A stretch of 64,000 bases of DNA from Rhizobacter sp. Root1238 (GTDB taxonomy: Bacteria > Pseudomonadota > Gammaproteobacteria > Burkholderiales > Burkholderiaceae_C): contig NZ_LMDM01000048.1 of NCBI RefSeq assembly GCF_001425825.1, positions 85,590-149,589 on the forward strand, read 5' to 3'. The notes beneath the pieces are model-generated. The model was not told the origin of the DNA, ran no database searches, and saw only the letters and a program-made list of their open reading frames with translations. Below, in pieces: positions 35,816-43,951 of this stretch. Position 1 is the first letter of the stretch. The number at the start of each line of letters is the position of its first letter. A program made the translations under genes and the position numbers.

Positions 35816-36628
35816 ATGAGCGATGACAGCCCCTCCACCGCGGCGGCCAGCCGCTTGTTTGCCGTGATCCGTGCGCTGGCGCAGGGGCCCGCCGATGGGG
35901 GGCGGGTCACGCAGATCGCTCGCAGCGTGGGCCTGACGCAGGCGACGACGCACCGCCTGCTGCAGTCGCTGGTCGCCGAGGGCATGGTCGAGCAGGACGC
36001 GCGCAGCAAGCTCTACCGGCTGGGCATCGAGTTCTTCGCGCTGGCCGCGACGGCCGGCAACCCGGCCGACCTGCGCACGCTGTGCCGGCCGGCGCTGCTG
36101 CGCCTGTGCGCGAGCCTGGGCGACAGCATCTTCCTGCTGGCGCGCAGCGGCTTCGACGCGGTGTGCCTGGACCGCAGCGAAGGGCCGTTCCCGATCCGCT
36201 CGTTCACCGGCGACGTCGGCGGGCGTGTCGCGCTGGGGGTCGGGCAAGGGGCGCTCGCGATCCTCGCATTCCTGCCCGAGGCCGAGCGCGAGGAGGTGAT
36301 CCGCTTCAACCTGTCGCGGGTGCGCGAGTACGGCGTGTACGACGAGGTCTACCTGCGCACCGAGATCGATCGCGTGCGGCAGACCGGCTTCGCGGGGCGC
36401 AACACCGGCCTGCTGGAAGGCATGGCAGGCGTCGCGGTGCCGGTGCTCGACCGCGAAGGGCGCGCGGTGGCCGCGCTGTCGGTGGGCACGATCTCGGATC
36501 GCCTGAACGCCGATCGCATGCCGACGGTGGTCGAGTTGCTCAAGCGCGAGGCGGCAGCGATCGGTCCGCGTATCCATCCGTTCGACCCGAGCCTGCGGCG
36601 GCCGGCGCAGAGCCTGGCGTCGCGCTGA
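35816..36628 (+). CDS. IclR family transcriptional regulator
   Basis: 270 residues. An N-terminal winged helix (SRLFAVIRALAQG, then VTQIARSVGLTQATTHRLLQSLVAEGMVEQ) precedes a GAF-like effector domain with FAGRNTGLLEGMAGVAVPVLDREGRAVAALSVG. It is divergent from the ABC/amine dehydrogenase cluster and is the obvious candidate regulator. The start MSDDSPSTAAA is preferred over an ATG 33 bp upstream because it matches the family length. Confidence 0.9.
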   Translation: MSDDSPSTAAASRLFAVIRALAQGPADGGRVTQIARSVGLTQATTHRLLQSLVAEGMVEQDARSKLYRLGIEFFALAATAGNPADLRTLCRPALLRLCASLGDSIFLLARSGFDAVCLDRSEGPFPIRSFTGDVGGRVALGVGQGALAILAFLPEAEREEVIRFNLSRVREYGVYDEVYLRTEIDRVRQTGFAGRNTGLLEGMAGVAVPVLDREGRAVAALSVGTISDRLNADRMPTVVELLKREAAAIGPRIHPFDPSLRRPAQSLASR

Positions 36629-36748
36629 TTCCGTGTAGGAGGACCGTCCGTCGGATACACGGGCGGCAACCAATTGGGGGTTGCGGCTCGCGGCGGCGCG
36701 TTCTTCAATGGGCGATTTCCGGAAGTGGATCCGGCAGGGAGAACCCAG

Positions 36749-37672
36749 ATGAAGATGGCGTGGATGATCGCTTCGGCCTGTGCGCTGAGCGTGTGCGGTG
36801 CGGCGCAGGCGGGAGGGGATTCGACACCGGGCTCGTCGCCGGGTTCGGCCTCGGCGACCTTCACGCTCGGCACGCCGACCGGGCTCGACACCGGCGAGCC
36901 GGGCCACTGGCTGGCGGACAACGGCTTCCAGGCCTCGCTGGTCACGGCACACGAGGTGCCGGGGCCGAACGACGTGCAGTCGTTGAACATCAAGTCGCGC
37001 CTGCTCGATGCGTCCGCACGCGCCGGCACACCGTTCGGCGAGGCGGCCATCGACTTGCCGAAACCGCCGAGCGAGACGCTGTCGGCCCAGGCCTCGATCG
37101 GGCACGGCAGCGTGTCGACCGGCTTTCATGTCGATCGGCACGACGACGAAGCCAGCGCAACGATCAACTGGCAGCGCCCGTTCGTGCTGAACCCGTTCGC
37201 GTCGGTGACCTTCTCCGGCATCGCGATGCTGACGAATTCGATGGGGTCGACGCCGCTGCCACGCTTCACCGAAGACAGCACCCGGCCCGATTCGTATGTG
37301 CACCAGGCGGCGCTGATCTTCCGCGACGAGGCCTTCGCGAGCAACGGCGTGAACCTGATCGCGAACATCTTCAACGAGAACCCGACGGCACCCGGGGGCG
37401 CGGTGCAACAGCGGCTGCCGAGCTTCGACGACTTCACCTACAGCGCCGACCCGCTCGGCAATCTGTCGCTGACGGTGCACAACCACTCGAACCAGCTGCT
37501 GTTCGGCAGCTTCGAGCTGTTCGCATACAGCTGGAACAACACCGCGCCGGTGCCCGAGCCGGCGACCTGGGCGTTGATGGTGCTGGGGTTGGCCGGGATG
37601 GGCGCGGCGAAGCGGCGCAGCGGAGCGGGTCACATCGGCAGCACGCGAGCACGTGCCATCCCTTCGACGTGA
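36749..37672 (+). CDS. PEP-CTERM sorting-domain protein
   Basis: 307 residues. It has a signal peptide (about 1-21, ending GAAQA) and a beta-rich central region with repeated short strands. Near the end, VPEPATWALMVLGLAGMGAAKRR is the PEP-CTERM anchor recognised by exosortase/archaeosortase-type enzymes in EPS-producing Gram-negatives. Unusually, 17-18 residues (SGAGHIGSTRARAIPST) follow the basic cluster, where most members stop. No exosortase lies in this window. The function of the mature domain is unknown. Confidence 0.85.
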   Translation: MKMAWMIASACALSVCGAAQAGGDSTPGSSPGSASATFTLGTPTGLDTGEPGHWLADNGFQASLVTAHEVPGPNDVQSLNIKSRLLDASARAGTPFGEAAIDLPKPPSETLSAQASIGHGSVSTGFHVDRHDDEASATINWQRPFVLNPFASVTFSGIAMLTNSMGSTPLPRFTEDSTRPDSYVHQAALIFRDEAFASNGVNLIANIFNENPTAPGGAVQQRLPSFDDFTYSADPLGNLSLTVHNHSNQLLFGSFELFAYSWNNTAPVPEPATWALMVLGLAGMGAAKRRSGAGHIGSTRARAIPST

Positions 37673-37684
37673 GGCGTCGACGGC

Positions 37685-38092
37685 CTACACGGACGAGCTT
37701 CGAGAGAAGCGAATCACGTAGCGGTCGCCGTCGAGTTCCATCACCTCGCCGACAAGACTCGTTCTTGCATCGAAGTCTTTCTTGACCTTGCTGGCATCTG
37801 CACCGCTTTGCACATGCAAGGTTTCGACGGTGCTCGCGACCACCAGGCGGACCTGGCTCCGCTGTGCGAAAGCTTCTGCGATGTTGCGACGAAACTCGGT
37901 GTTGCCCGGCCCGCCCCACCGTGCCAGCGAGTCGACATAGTCGACCGTGCCATCCGGTCCTTTTCGGCAGTGATGTGCCCAGAGGCTGACCACAAGGGAT
38001 CCGTCCGGCGTCCAAGCCGAGACAGACCACTGCACGTTGCGCAGCGCGGCGCCGTAGATCGCGAAGGCTTGCTTGATGCCCAGGTGTGCCAT
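37685..38092 (-). CDS. Hypothetical protein
   Basis: 135 residues from the Met of MAHLGIKQAFAIYG. It is soluble and alpha/beta, with WSVSAWTPDGSLVVSLWAHH in the middle and ending in a strand-rich VMELDGDRYVIRFSRSS. Family not recognised. It converges on the PEP-CTERM gene. Its base composition is somewhat less GC-rich than its neighbours', which with the unknown family hints at acquisition. The start is uncertain. Confidence 0.5.
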   Translation of the reverse strand: MAHLGIKQAFAIYGAALRNVQWSVSAWTPDGSLVVSLWAHHCRKGPDGTVDYVDSLARWGGPGNTEFRRNIAEAFAQRSQVRLVVASTVETLHVQSGADASKVKKDFDARTSLVGEVMELDGDRYVIRFSRSSSV

Positions 38093-38296
38093 GTCGGTCG
38101 ATGAGAAATCTTGAATTGATCGTGTCCCTGCCACGGGCCACATCGATGAGCACCAGCACCGCGCACTGCAGCCTGCCGAGCCTGATCTTCGGGAAAGCAC
38201 GTCCTCAAACCGACGGACGAGCGACCGGCGTCATGAGCGGGACACATCGCGTCCCTAGAGTCGCAGCTTCCAAAATCGGCTGTCACTCCCTCGACC

Positions 38297-40264
38297 ATGA
38301 TGTCTCGCTTCGCCCTGCGCCCGCTCTGCCTCGCCCTGTCCACCACCTTGCTGCTGAGCGCCTGCGGCGGCGGGGACAGCGGCGGTGACGACACCGCCCC
38401 GGGCTACACCGTCCCCGTTGCCCCGACCGGGCTCGGCAAGACGGACACCGCACCGGTGGCCGACGAAAGCACGGTGCTGCCGTTCGTCGACAACGCCTTC
38501 ACCAACCAGCGCGGCGATGCGCGCTATGCGACGCTCTCGACCAATGCCGGCGTGCGCGTGGTCGGCGGCTTCCTGGCCCTGTGGAAACCGACGACCGCCG
38601 TCGTCGATGCCGGCGTGACGGCCGCGGCCAACGGCAGCTTCCCGGCCGTGGCCGCGTCGACCTGGAGCGGCATCCCGGGCGACGCCACCGACGGCACGGT
38701 GCTCGACGCCACGGTGCACGGTGCCAACATCCAGTACGTGATCGATGCGACCACCCGGCGCACGGCCGCGCAGGAACTGGCCGCCTACCTGGACGACCGC
38801 CGCGGCAAGGCCTACAGCGTCAGCGACGGCATGGGCCCGCTCACCGCGGCATGGCGCAGCGCCGCCCAGCAGGTGACCTCGATCACGGCCATCGCGGGCG
38901 ACGCCACCACGGTGCTGTACAACGACAGCGGCAACAACACCGGCGTGGCCAGTGCCGCGGGCAACACGAACTTCGGCGTCGTCGTCGACTTCGTCAACGG
39001 CATCGGCGAGAACGGCTCCACCGAGCCGGCCAAGCGCTTCTTCAAGTACGCACGCCCGTGGCGCTGGAGTTCCAGCGTGAAGGTGGTGCCGGCGCTGGAG
39101 CCGGCCAAGAGCACGACGCCCACCACCGACGGCGGCTTCATCAGCGGCCACTCGGCCGAGGCGACGCGCGACGCCGTCGCGATGGCCTACGTGGTGCCGC
39201 AGCGCTTCCAGGAGATGCTCGCGCGCGGCGCGGAGCTTGGCGAGAACCGCATCCTCGCCGGCATGCACTCGCCGCTGGACGTGATCGGCGGGCGCGTGCA
39301 CGGCCAGGCCGTTGCGGCCGCGGCCATCGCCACCGGCGCCAACTCGAAGATCCGTGCGGCGGCCTACACGCAGGCGCAGGCGGCGCTGATGGCCGCGGCG
39401 GGCGCGAGCAGCGCGGCCGAGCTCAACGCGTTCGCGCATGCGCAGGGCAGCAGCAGCGACCGCTTCGCCGACCGGGCTGCCGCGAAGGCCGACTACCTGC
39501 GGCGCCTGACGTACGGCTTCGCGCAGAACGGCGACAAGACCAGGGCGGCCGTCGTGCCCAAGGGCGCCGAGGTGCTGCTGGAGACCCGCCTGCCCTACCT
39601 GAGCGCCGAGCAGCGCCGCGTGGTGCTGAAGACCACCGCGCTGCAGTCCGGCTACCCGGTGCTGGACGATGCCGAAGGCTGGGGCCGCCTGAACCTGTTC
39701 GATGCGGCCGATGGCTACGGCGCCTTCAACGGCGACGTCAGCATCGTGATGGATGCCAGCCTTGGCGGCTTCAACGCGTCGGACAGCTGGAACAACACCA
39801 TCGGCGGCGCCGGCAAGCTCAGCAAGTCGGGCACCGGCACGCTGGCCCTGACCGGCAGCAACCGCTACAGCGGCGGCACCGCGGTGCAAGCCGGGGCCTT
39901 GCGCGCCGACAGCGCGCTGGCGCTCGGCAGCGGCGACGTGCATGTGAGCGGAGGCAGCCTGGTCAGCAATGGCGGCACGGCACTCCATCTGCTCGGCGCC
40001 TACACCCAGCTGGGCGGCGGCACGCTGCAGCTGAACCTGGGCGCCGCCGATGCGGGGCGACTGGTCGTCGACGGCACGGTGACGCTGGATGGCGGCACGC
40101 TGACGCTGCAGTTCCGCAGCGGCTTCGCGCCGGTGGTGGGCGACACGATCCGGGTCATCAGCGCGTCGAAGCTGCGCGGCCGCTTCACGACGATCACGCT
40201 CCCGGGTCACACGGTGACGCCGACCTACACCGACACCGGCTTGTCGCTGCACATCGACGCCTGA
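38297..40264 (+). CDS. PAP2-type phosphatase lipoprotein with autotransporter-associated beta-strand repeat
   Basis: 655 residues. A lipoprotein signal peptide ends at C23 (LLLSAC). The catalytic region carries all three PAP2 motifs: K246 with R253-P254, the S283-G284-H285 triplet (FISGHS), and R318, H324, D328 in NRILAGMHSPLD, so it should be an active acid phosphatase or lipid phosphatase. From about residue 510 a passenger-type beta-strand repeat (GTGTLALTGSNRYSGG) leads into a beta-helical tail. There is no C-terminal beta-barrel, so it is not a classical autotransporter. Surface or periplasmic location is inferred. Confidence 0.85.
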   Translation: MMSRFALRPLCLALSTTLLLSACGGGDSGGDDTAPGYTVPVAPTGLGKTDTAPVADESTVLPFVDNAFTNQRGDARYATLSTNAGVRVVGGFLALWKPTTAVVDAGVTAAANGSFPAVAASTWSGIPGDATDGTVLDATVHGANIQYVIDATTRRTAAQELAAYLDDRRGKAYSVSDGMGPLTAAWRSAAQQVTSITAIAGDATTVLYNDSGNNTGVASAAGNTNFGVVVDFVNGIGENGSTEPAKRFFKYARPWRWSSSVKVVPALEPAKSTTPTTDGGFISGHSAEATRDAVAMAYVVPQRFQEMLARGAELGENRILAGMHSPLDVIGGRVHGQAVAAAAIATGANSKIRAAAYTQAQAALMAAAGASSAAELNAFAHAQGSSSDRFADRAAAKADYLRRLTYGFAQNGDKTRAAVVPKGAEVLLETRLPYLSAEQRRVVLKTTALQSGYPVLDDAEGWGRLNLFDAADGYGAFNGDVSIVMDASLGGFNASDSWNNTIGGAGKLSKSGTGTLALTGSNRYSGGTAVQAGALRADSALALGSGDVHVSGGSLVSNGGTALHLLGAYTQLGGGTLQLNLGAADAGRLVVDGTVTLDGGTLTLQFRSGFAPVVGDTIRVISASKLRGRFTTITLPGHTVTPTYTDTGLSLHIDA

Positions 40265-40322
40265 GCACGCGTCGAAAAACCGTCGTCATCGAGAGCGCCT
40301 CGGCCACGGGGCGTTTCCTCGA

Positions 40323-42857
40323 TCACTTCGTCTCCTTCACCGGCTTGAACCCCAGCCGCTGCATCGCCTTGCCGATCGCCTGCTTCGTCGTCCAGTAGTC
40401 CTTCCACGGGTCTTCGCGTTCGAACGACAGGTGATCGAGCGCGGTCCTGATGGTCCACTGGTTGCCGCCCTTCAGTTCGTCCAGCGCCTCCCACGGCACC
40501 GGCATCGAGACGCCCAGCCCCGGCCGCGCGCGCGCCGAGAACGCGGCCGCGGTCGTCGCGTTGTGGCCGTTGCGCAGGTAGTCGACGAAGATCTTGCCGA
40601 CGCGATTGGTGGGCCCGCTTTTCGCGACGAAACGCTCCGGCACCACCTGCGCCATGTGCTGCACGATCGCCTGCGAGAAGCCCTTCACCGCATCCCAGCC
40701 GTGCTGCGGCTTCAGCGGCACCACCACGTGCAGGCCCTTGCCGCCGCTGGTCTTCAGCCAGCTCTCCAGGCCCAGCGCCTGCAGCAGCGAGCGCACCAGC
40801 GCCGCCGCCTCGCGCACCTTCGCCCACTCGACGCCTTCTCCCGGGTCCAGGTCGAACACCATCCGGTCGGGCTTGTCGATGCGGCGCGCGAGTGCATTCC
40901 AGGTGTGGAACTCGATCACGTTCATCTGCGCCGCGCCGGCCAGCGCGGCCGCGCTCGGCACCTCGAGCAGCGGCTCGTGTTCGGGCCACAGCGCCGGGTC
41001 GAGCTCGCGCATGCCGGGGAATCGCATCTTGCCGGCGTGCTTCTGGAAGAACTGCTCGCCGCCGACGCCTTCCGGCGCGCGCACCAGCGCGCACGGCCTG
41101 CCCTTCAGGTGCGGCAGCATCCGCTCGGCCACGCCCTCGTAGTAGCGCACCAGGTCGAGCTTGGTCAGCCCGGTGCTCTTGTCGATCACGCGTTCGGGGT
41201 GCGTCACCTTGGTTGTTGATGCGGACTTGGCCACGGATTTTTCCTTCACCTCGACGGCACGCTCGCGCGTGATCCGCTTCGCCGGCTTGTCGGTGCGCAG
41301 GCCTTCGAACGACGCATGGCGGATCTGCCCGTCGGGCGTCCATTCGCCGAAGCTGACCTCGGCCATCAAGGTCGGCTTGACCCAGCGGCGCTCGCCCTCG
41401 GCACCGCGCGGCCCGCGCCCGGGCTTCGGTGCCCTGACGAACGGCGATGCCTCGGCCTGCAGCTTCACCAGCTTCGTCTTCAGCTCGGCGGCCATCGCCG
41501 AATCCCAGCCGGTGCCGACGCTGCCGACCGAGCGCAGCGTGCCGTCGTCGTCGTGCACACCCAGCAGCAGGCTGCCGATGTGCGCGCCATCGCGCTCGCC
41601 GCGCCGGTCGGTGTAGCCGCCGATCACGAACTCCTGGCGCTGCTGGCACTTCAGCTTCAGCCAGTCCTCGGTGCGGCGCGACACGTAAGGCGCATCCTGC
41701 CGCTTCGCGATCACGCCTTCGAGCTTCAGCCGGCAGGCCGACTGCAGCACGCTGGCCGCATCGGCCGGAAAGTCTTCGCTGAAGCGCAGCGGCCCGCTGC
41801 CCTTCGCCTCGAGCAGCTGCTTCAGCAGCCGGCGGCGTTCGCGCAGCGGCAGCTCGCGCAGGTCGTGCCCTTCGAGGTACGGCAGGTCGAACAGGAAATA
41901 CGCCACCTGCGCGGTGTTGCCGCCGTCGAATGCGTTCTGCAGTCGGTTGAACGCCGGCAGGCCGTCGTCGCCGAGCACGACGATCTCGCCGTCGAGCCAG
42001 GCCGACGTCACGTCGAGCTTGCGCAAGGCGGCCACCAGCGTCGGCAGCCGGTCGCTCCAGTCGTGCCCGCCGCGCGTGATCAGCACCGGCTTGCCGCGCT
42101 GGATGCGCGTCATGATCCGGTAGCCGTCGAACTTGATCTCGAAGCCCCAGTCGCCGTCGGCCGGCACGCCGCTCGCAAGCGTCGCGAGCTGCGGGGTCAT
42201 CGTCGCCGGCAGCGGTGCCTTCACGGCCTTCGCGGAGCGGTCGTGCTGCGCGGGCTCCGGCCTGGCCTTGCCGTCCCCCGGACCCACGCTGTCCGGCAGC
42301 GCGCTGACGACGTCGTACTCCGCATGCGGCCGGGCGAAGCCGTCCTTCTTCTTCAGCAGCAGCCACGGCGGCTGCTTGTCGCTGCCGGCGCCGCGCATGC
42401 GCACCAGCTCCCAGGTGCCGTGCAGCTTCTCGCCGTCGAGCGTGAACGCGATCTTGCCGGCGGCCAGGCCCTTCTTCGCGTCGCCCACGGGCTGCCAGGT
42501 GCCGCGGTCCCAGATGATCACGTCGCCGGCGCCGTAGTGGCCTTCGGGGATGCGGCCCTCGAAGCTGTTGTACGACACCGGATGGTCTTCGGTGCGCACC
42601 GCGAGCCGCTTTTCCGACGGGTCGAAGCTCGGCCCCTTCGGCACCGCCCACGACAGCATCACACCGTCCAGCTCGAGCCGGAAGTCGTAGTGCAGCCGCG
42701 TCGCATCGTGCTTCTGCACGACGAACGCCAGCGCGTCGCCGGCCGAGGCCTGCTCGCCGCGCGGCTCCGGCGTCTGGCTGAAATCGCGCTTGCTCCAGTA
42801 GGTGTGCAACGGATCGGCTGCCGTCGAGCCGTGTGCGGCATGCGAGCTGTGCGCCAT
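40323..42857 (-). CDS. ligD: Multifunctional NHEJ DNA ligase D
   Basis: 844 residues in the order phosphoesterase, ligase, polymerase. The 3'-phosphoesterase domain (about 30-190) includes H56 in RLHYDFRLEL and H107 in EGHYGAGD. The ATP-dependent ligase domain (about 215-520) has the nucleotidyl lysine K242 in EIKFDGYR. The primase-polymerase domain (about 550-840) has the catalytic VFDLDPGEG. LigD repairs double-strand breaks by end joining with Ku, which is encoded 10 bp upstream on the same strand. Confidence 0.96.
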   Translation of the reverse strand: MAHSSHAAHGSTAADPLHTYWSKRDFSQTPEPRGEQASAGDALAFVVQKHDATRLHYDFRLELDGVMLSWAVPKGPSFDPSEKRLAVRTEDHPVSYNSFEGRIPEGHYGAGDVIIWDRGTWQPVGDAKKGLAAGKIAFTLDGEKLHGTWELVRMRGAGSDKQPPWLLLKKKDGFARPHAEYDVVSALPDSVGPGDGKARPEPAQHDRSAKAVKAPLPATMTPQLATLASGVPADGDWGFEIKFDGYRIMTRIQRGKPVLITRGGHDWSDRLPTLVAALRKLDVTSAWLDGEIVVLGDDGLPAFNRLQNAFDGGNTAQVAYFLFDLPYLEGHDLRELPLRERRRLLKQLLEAKGSGPLRFSEDFPADAASVLQSACRLKLEGVIAKRQDAPYVSRRTEDWLKLKCQQRQEFVIGGYTDRRGERDGAHIGSLLLGVHDDDGTLRSVGSVGTGWDSAMAAELKTKLVKLQAEASPFVRAPKPGRGPRGAEGERRWVKPTLMAEVSFGEWTPDGQIRHASFEGLRTDKPAKRITRERAVEVKEKSVAKSASTTKVTHPERVIDKSTGLTKLDLVRYYEGVAERMLPHLKGRPCALVRAPEGVGGEQFFQKHAGKMRFPGMRELDPALWPEHEPLLEVPSAAALAGAAQMNVIEFHTWNALARRIDKPDRMVFDLDPGEGVEWAKVREAAALVRSLLQALGLESWLKTSGGKGLHVVVPLKPQHGWDAVKGFSQAIVQHMAQVVPERFVAKSGPTNRVGKIFVDYLRNGHNATTAAAFSARARPGLGVSMPVPWEALDELKGGNQWTIRTALDHLSFEREDPWKDYWTTKQAIGKAMQRLGFKPVKETK

Positions 42858-42867
42858 GGCCGTGCGC

Positions 42868-43716
42868 TCAGGCTCGCTTGCGGGCAGGCGACTTGCGCGC
42901 CGCCGGCTTGGCCGCTGCAGCCGCCTTGCCCTTCAGGCTCTTCGCGAGCAGCTCGGTCAGGTCGACCACGTTGCTCGGCCCGGTCGAGCCGCTCTCTTCC
43001 ATCGGCTCGACCTGCTCGGTCTCGCCGCGCTCGACGCGCCGGGCCACCAGCGCGTGGATCGCTTCGGTGAAGCGGTCGGAATACGCCTCGGGTTTCCACG
43101 GTTCGGTCATGTCGCCGATCAGCTGCTGCGCCATCTTCAATTCGGCCTCCTTCAGGTTCACGCCCTTCCTGCCTTCGGGCGGCAGGTTGATGTCGGCCCA
43201 CGGCCGGATGTCGGCGGCCCAGCGCAGCGTGTTCAGCATCAGCGCGGGGCCGCCCGGGATCAGCGCCGCCAGGTGCTCCTTGGTGTGCATCACGACGCGC
43301 GCAATGCCGATCACGCCTGCGGCGAGCATCGCCTCGCGCAGCAGCGCATACACCTTCTCGCCCTTGGCCAGCGGCTCCAGGTAATACGGCCGGTCGAGCA
43401 GCGTGAACGGGATCTCGTCGGCATGCGCGAACGATTCGATCTCGATCGTCTGGGTCGTCTTCGGGTACGCGGCCTTGATCTCGTCGTCGCTCAGCACGAC
43501 GTAGTCGCCGCCCTCGACCTTCACGCCCTTCACGATGTGCGACTTGTCGATCTCGCGGCCGGTGCGCTTGTTGACGCGCTTGTAGCCGACCGGGTCCATC
43601 GAGCGCTTGTCGAGCCAGTCGAAATCGACGCCCGATTCCGACGCCGCCGGATACAGCGCGACCGGCACGTGCACCAGGCCGAAGCTGATGGCGCCTTTCC
43701 AGATGGCGTGGGGCAT
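42868..43716 (-). CDS. ku: Non-homologous end-joining protein Ku
   Basis: 282 residues. The bacterial Ku core (MPHAIWKGAISFGLVHVPVALYPA and YYLEPLAKGEKVYALLREAM) forms the homodimeric DNA-end-binding ring. The Ala/Lys-rich tail (KAAAAAKPAARKSPARKRA) is the usual DNA-binding, LigD-recruiting extension. It is the promoter-proximal gene of a ku-ligD operon. Confidence 0.96.
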   Translation of the reverse strand: MPHAIWKGAISFGLVHVPVALYPAASESGVDFDWLDKRSMDPVGYKRVNKRTGREIDKSHIVKGVKVEGGDYVVLSDDEIKAAYPKTTQTIEIESFAHADEIPFTLLDRPYYLEPLAKGEKVYALLREAMLAAGVIGIARVVMHTKEHLAALIPGGPALMLNTLRWAADIRPWADINLPPEGRKGVNLKEAELKMAQQLIGDMTEPWKPEAYSDRFTEAIHALVARRVERGETEQVEPMEESGSTGPSNVVDLTELLAKSLKGKAAAAAKPAARKSPARKRA

Positions 43717-43886
43717 GGCGAAACTCCTTGAACGGCATTCGACGACGGTCCCAAGCCTAGGGTCGGCCTCAACCGCCTCGCCACCGGCGGATGGCGCACG
43801 CGGGTGTAGGAAGACGCCGGCTTGCAAAAGTTTTCTATCCGACTGGACGACCCGTGCGCTTCGGGAGTTCAATGGCGTCGCAGTAC

Positions 43887-43902
43887 TTGGAACCGGTTCC
43901 AA
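43887..43902. promoter_or_regulatory. Perfect LacI-type palindromic operator
   Basis: TTGGAACCGGTTCCAA is a perfect 16-bp palindrome with the central CG typical of LacI-family sites. It lies 49 bp upstream of the lectin/di-heme oxidoreductase start and about 170 bp from the divergent ku start. Copies of GCAGTAC flank it directly on both sides. LacI-family control usually answers to a sugar, which suits the lectin domain of the gene; no LacI regulator is in the window. Confidence 0.65.
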
Positions 43903-43951
43903 TGACCGCAGTACCCAGGGACCGTTTCTGCCATCCACACGAGGAGACGAC

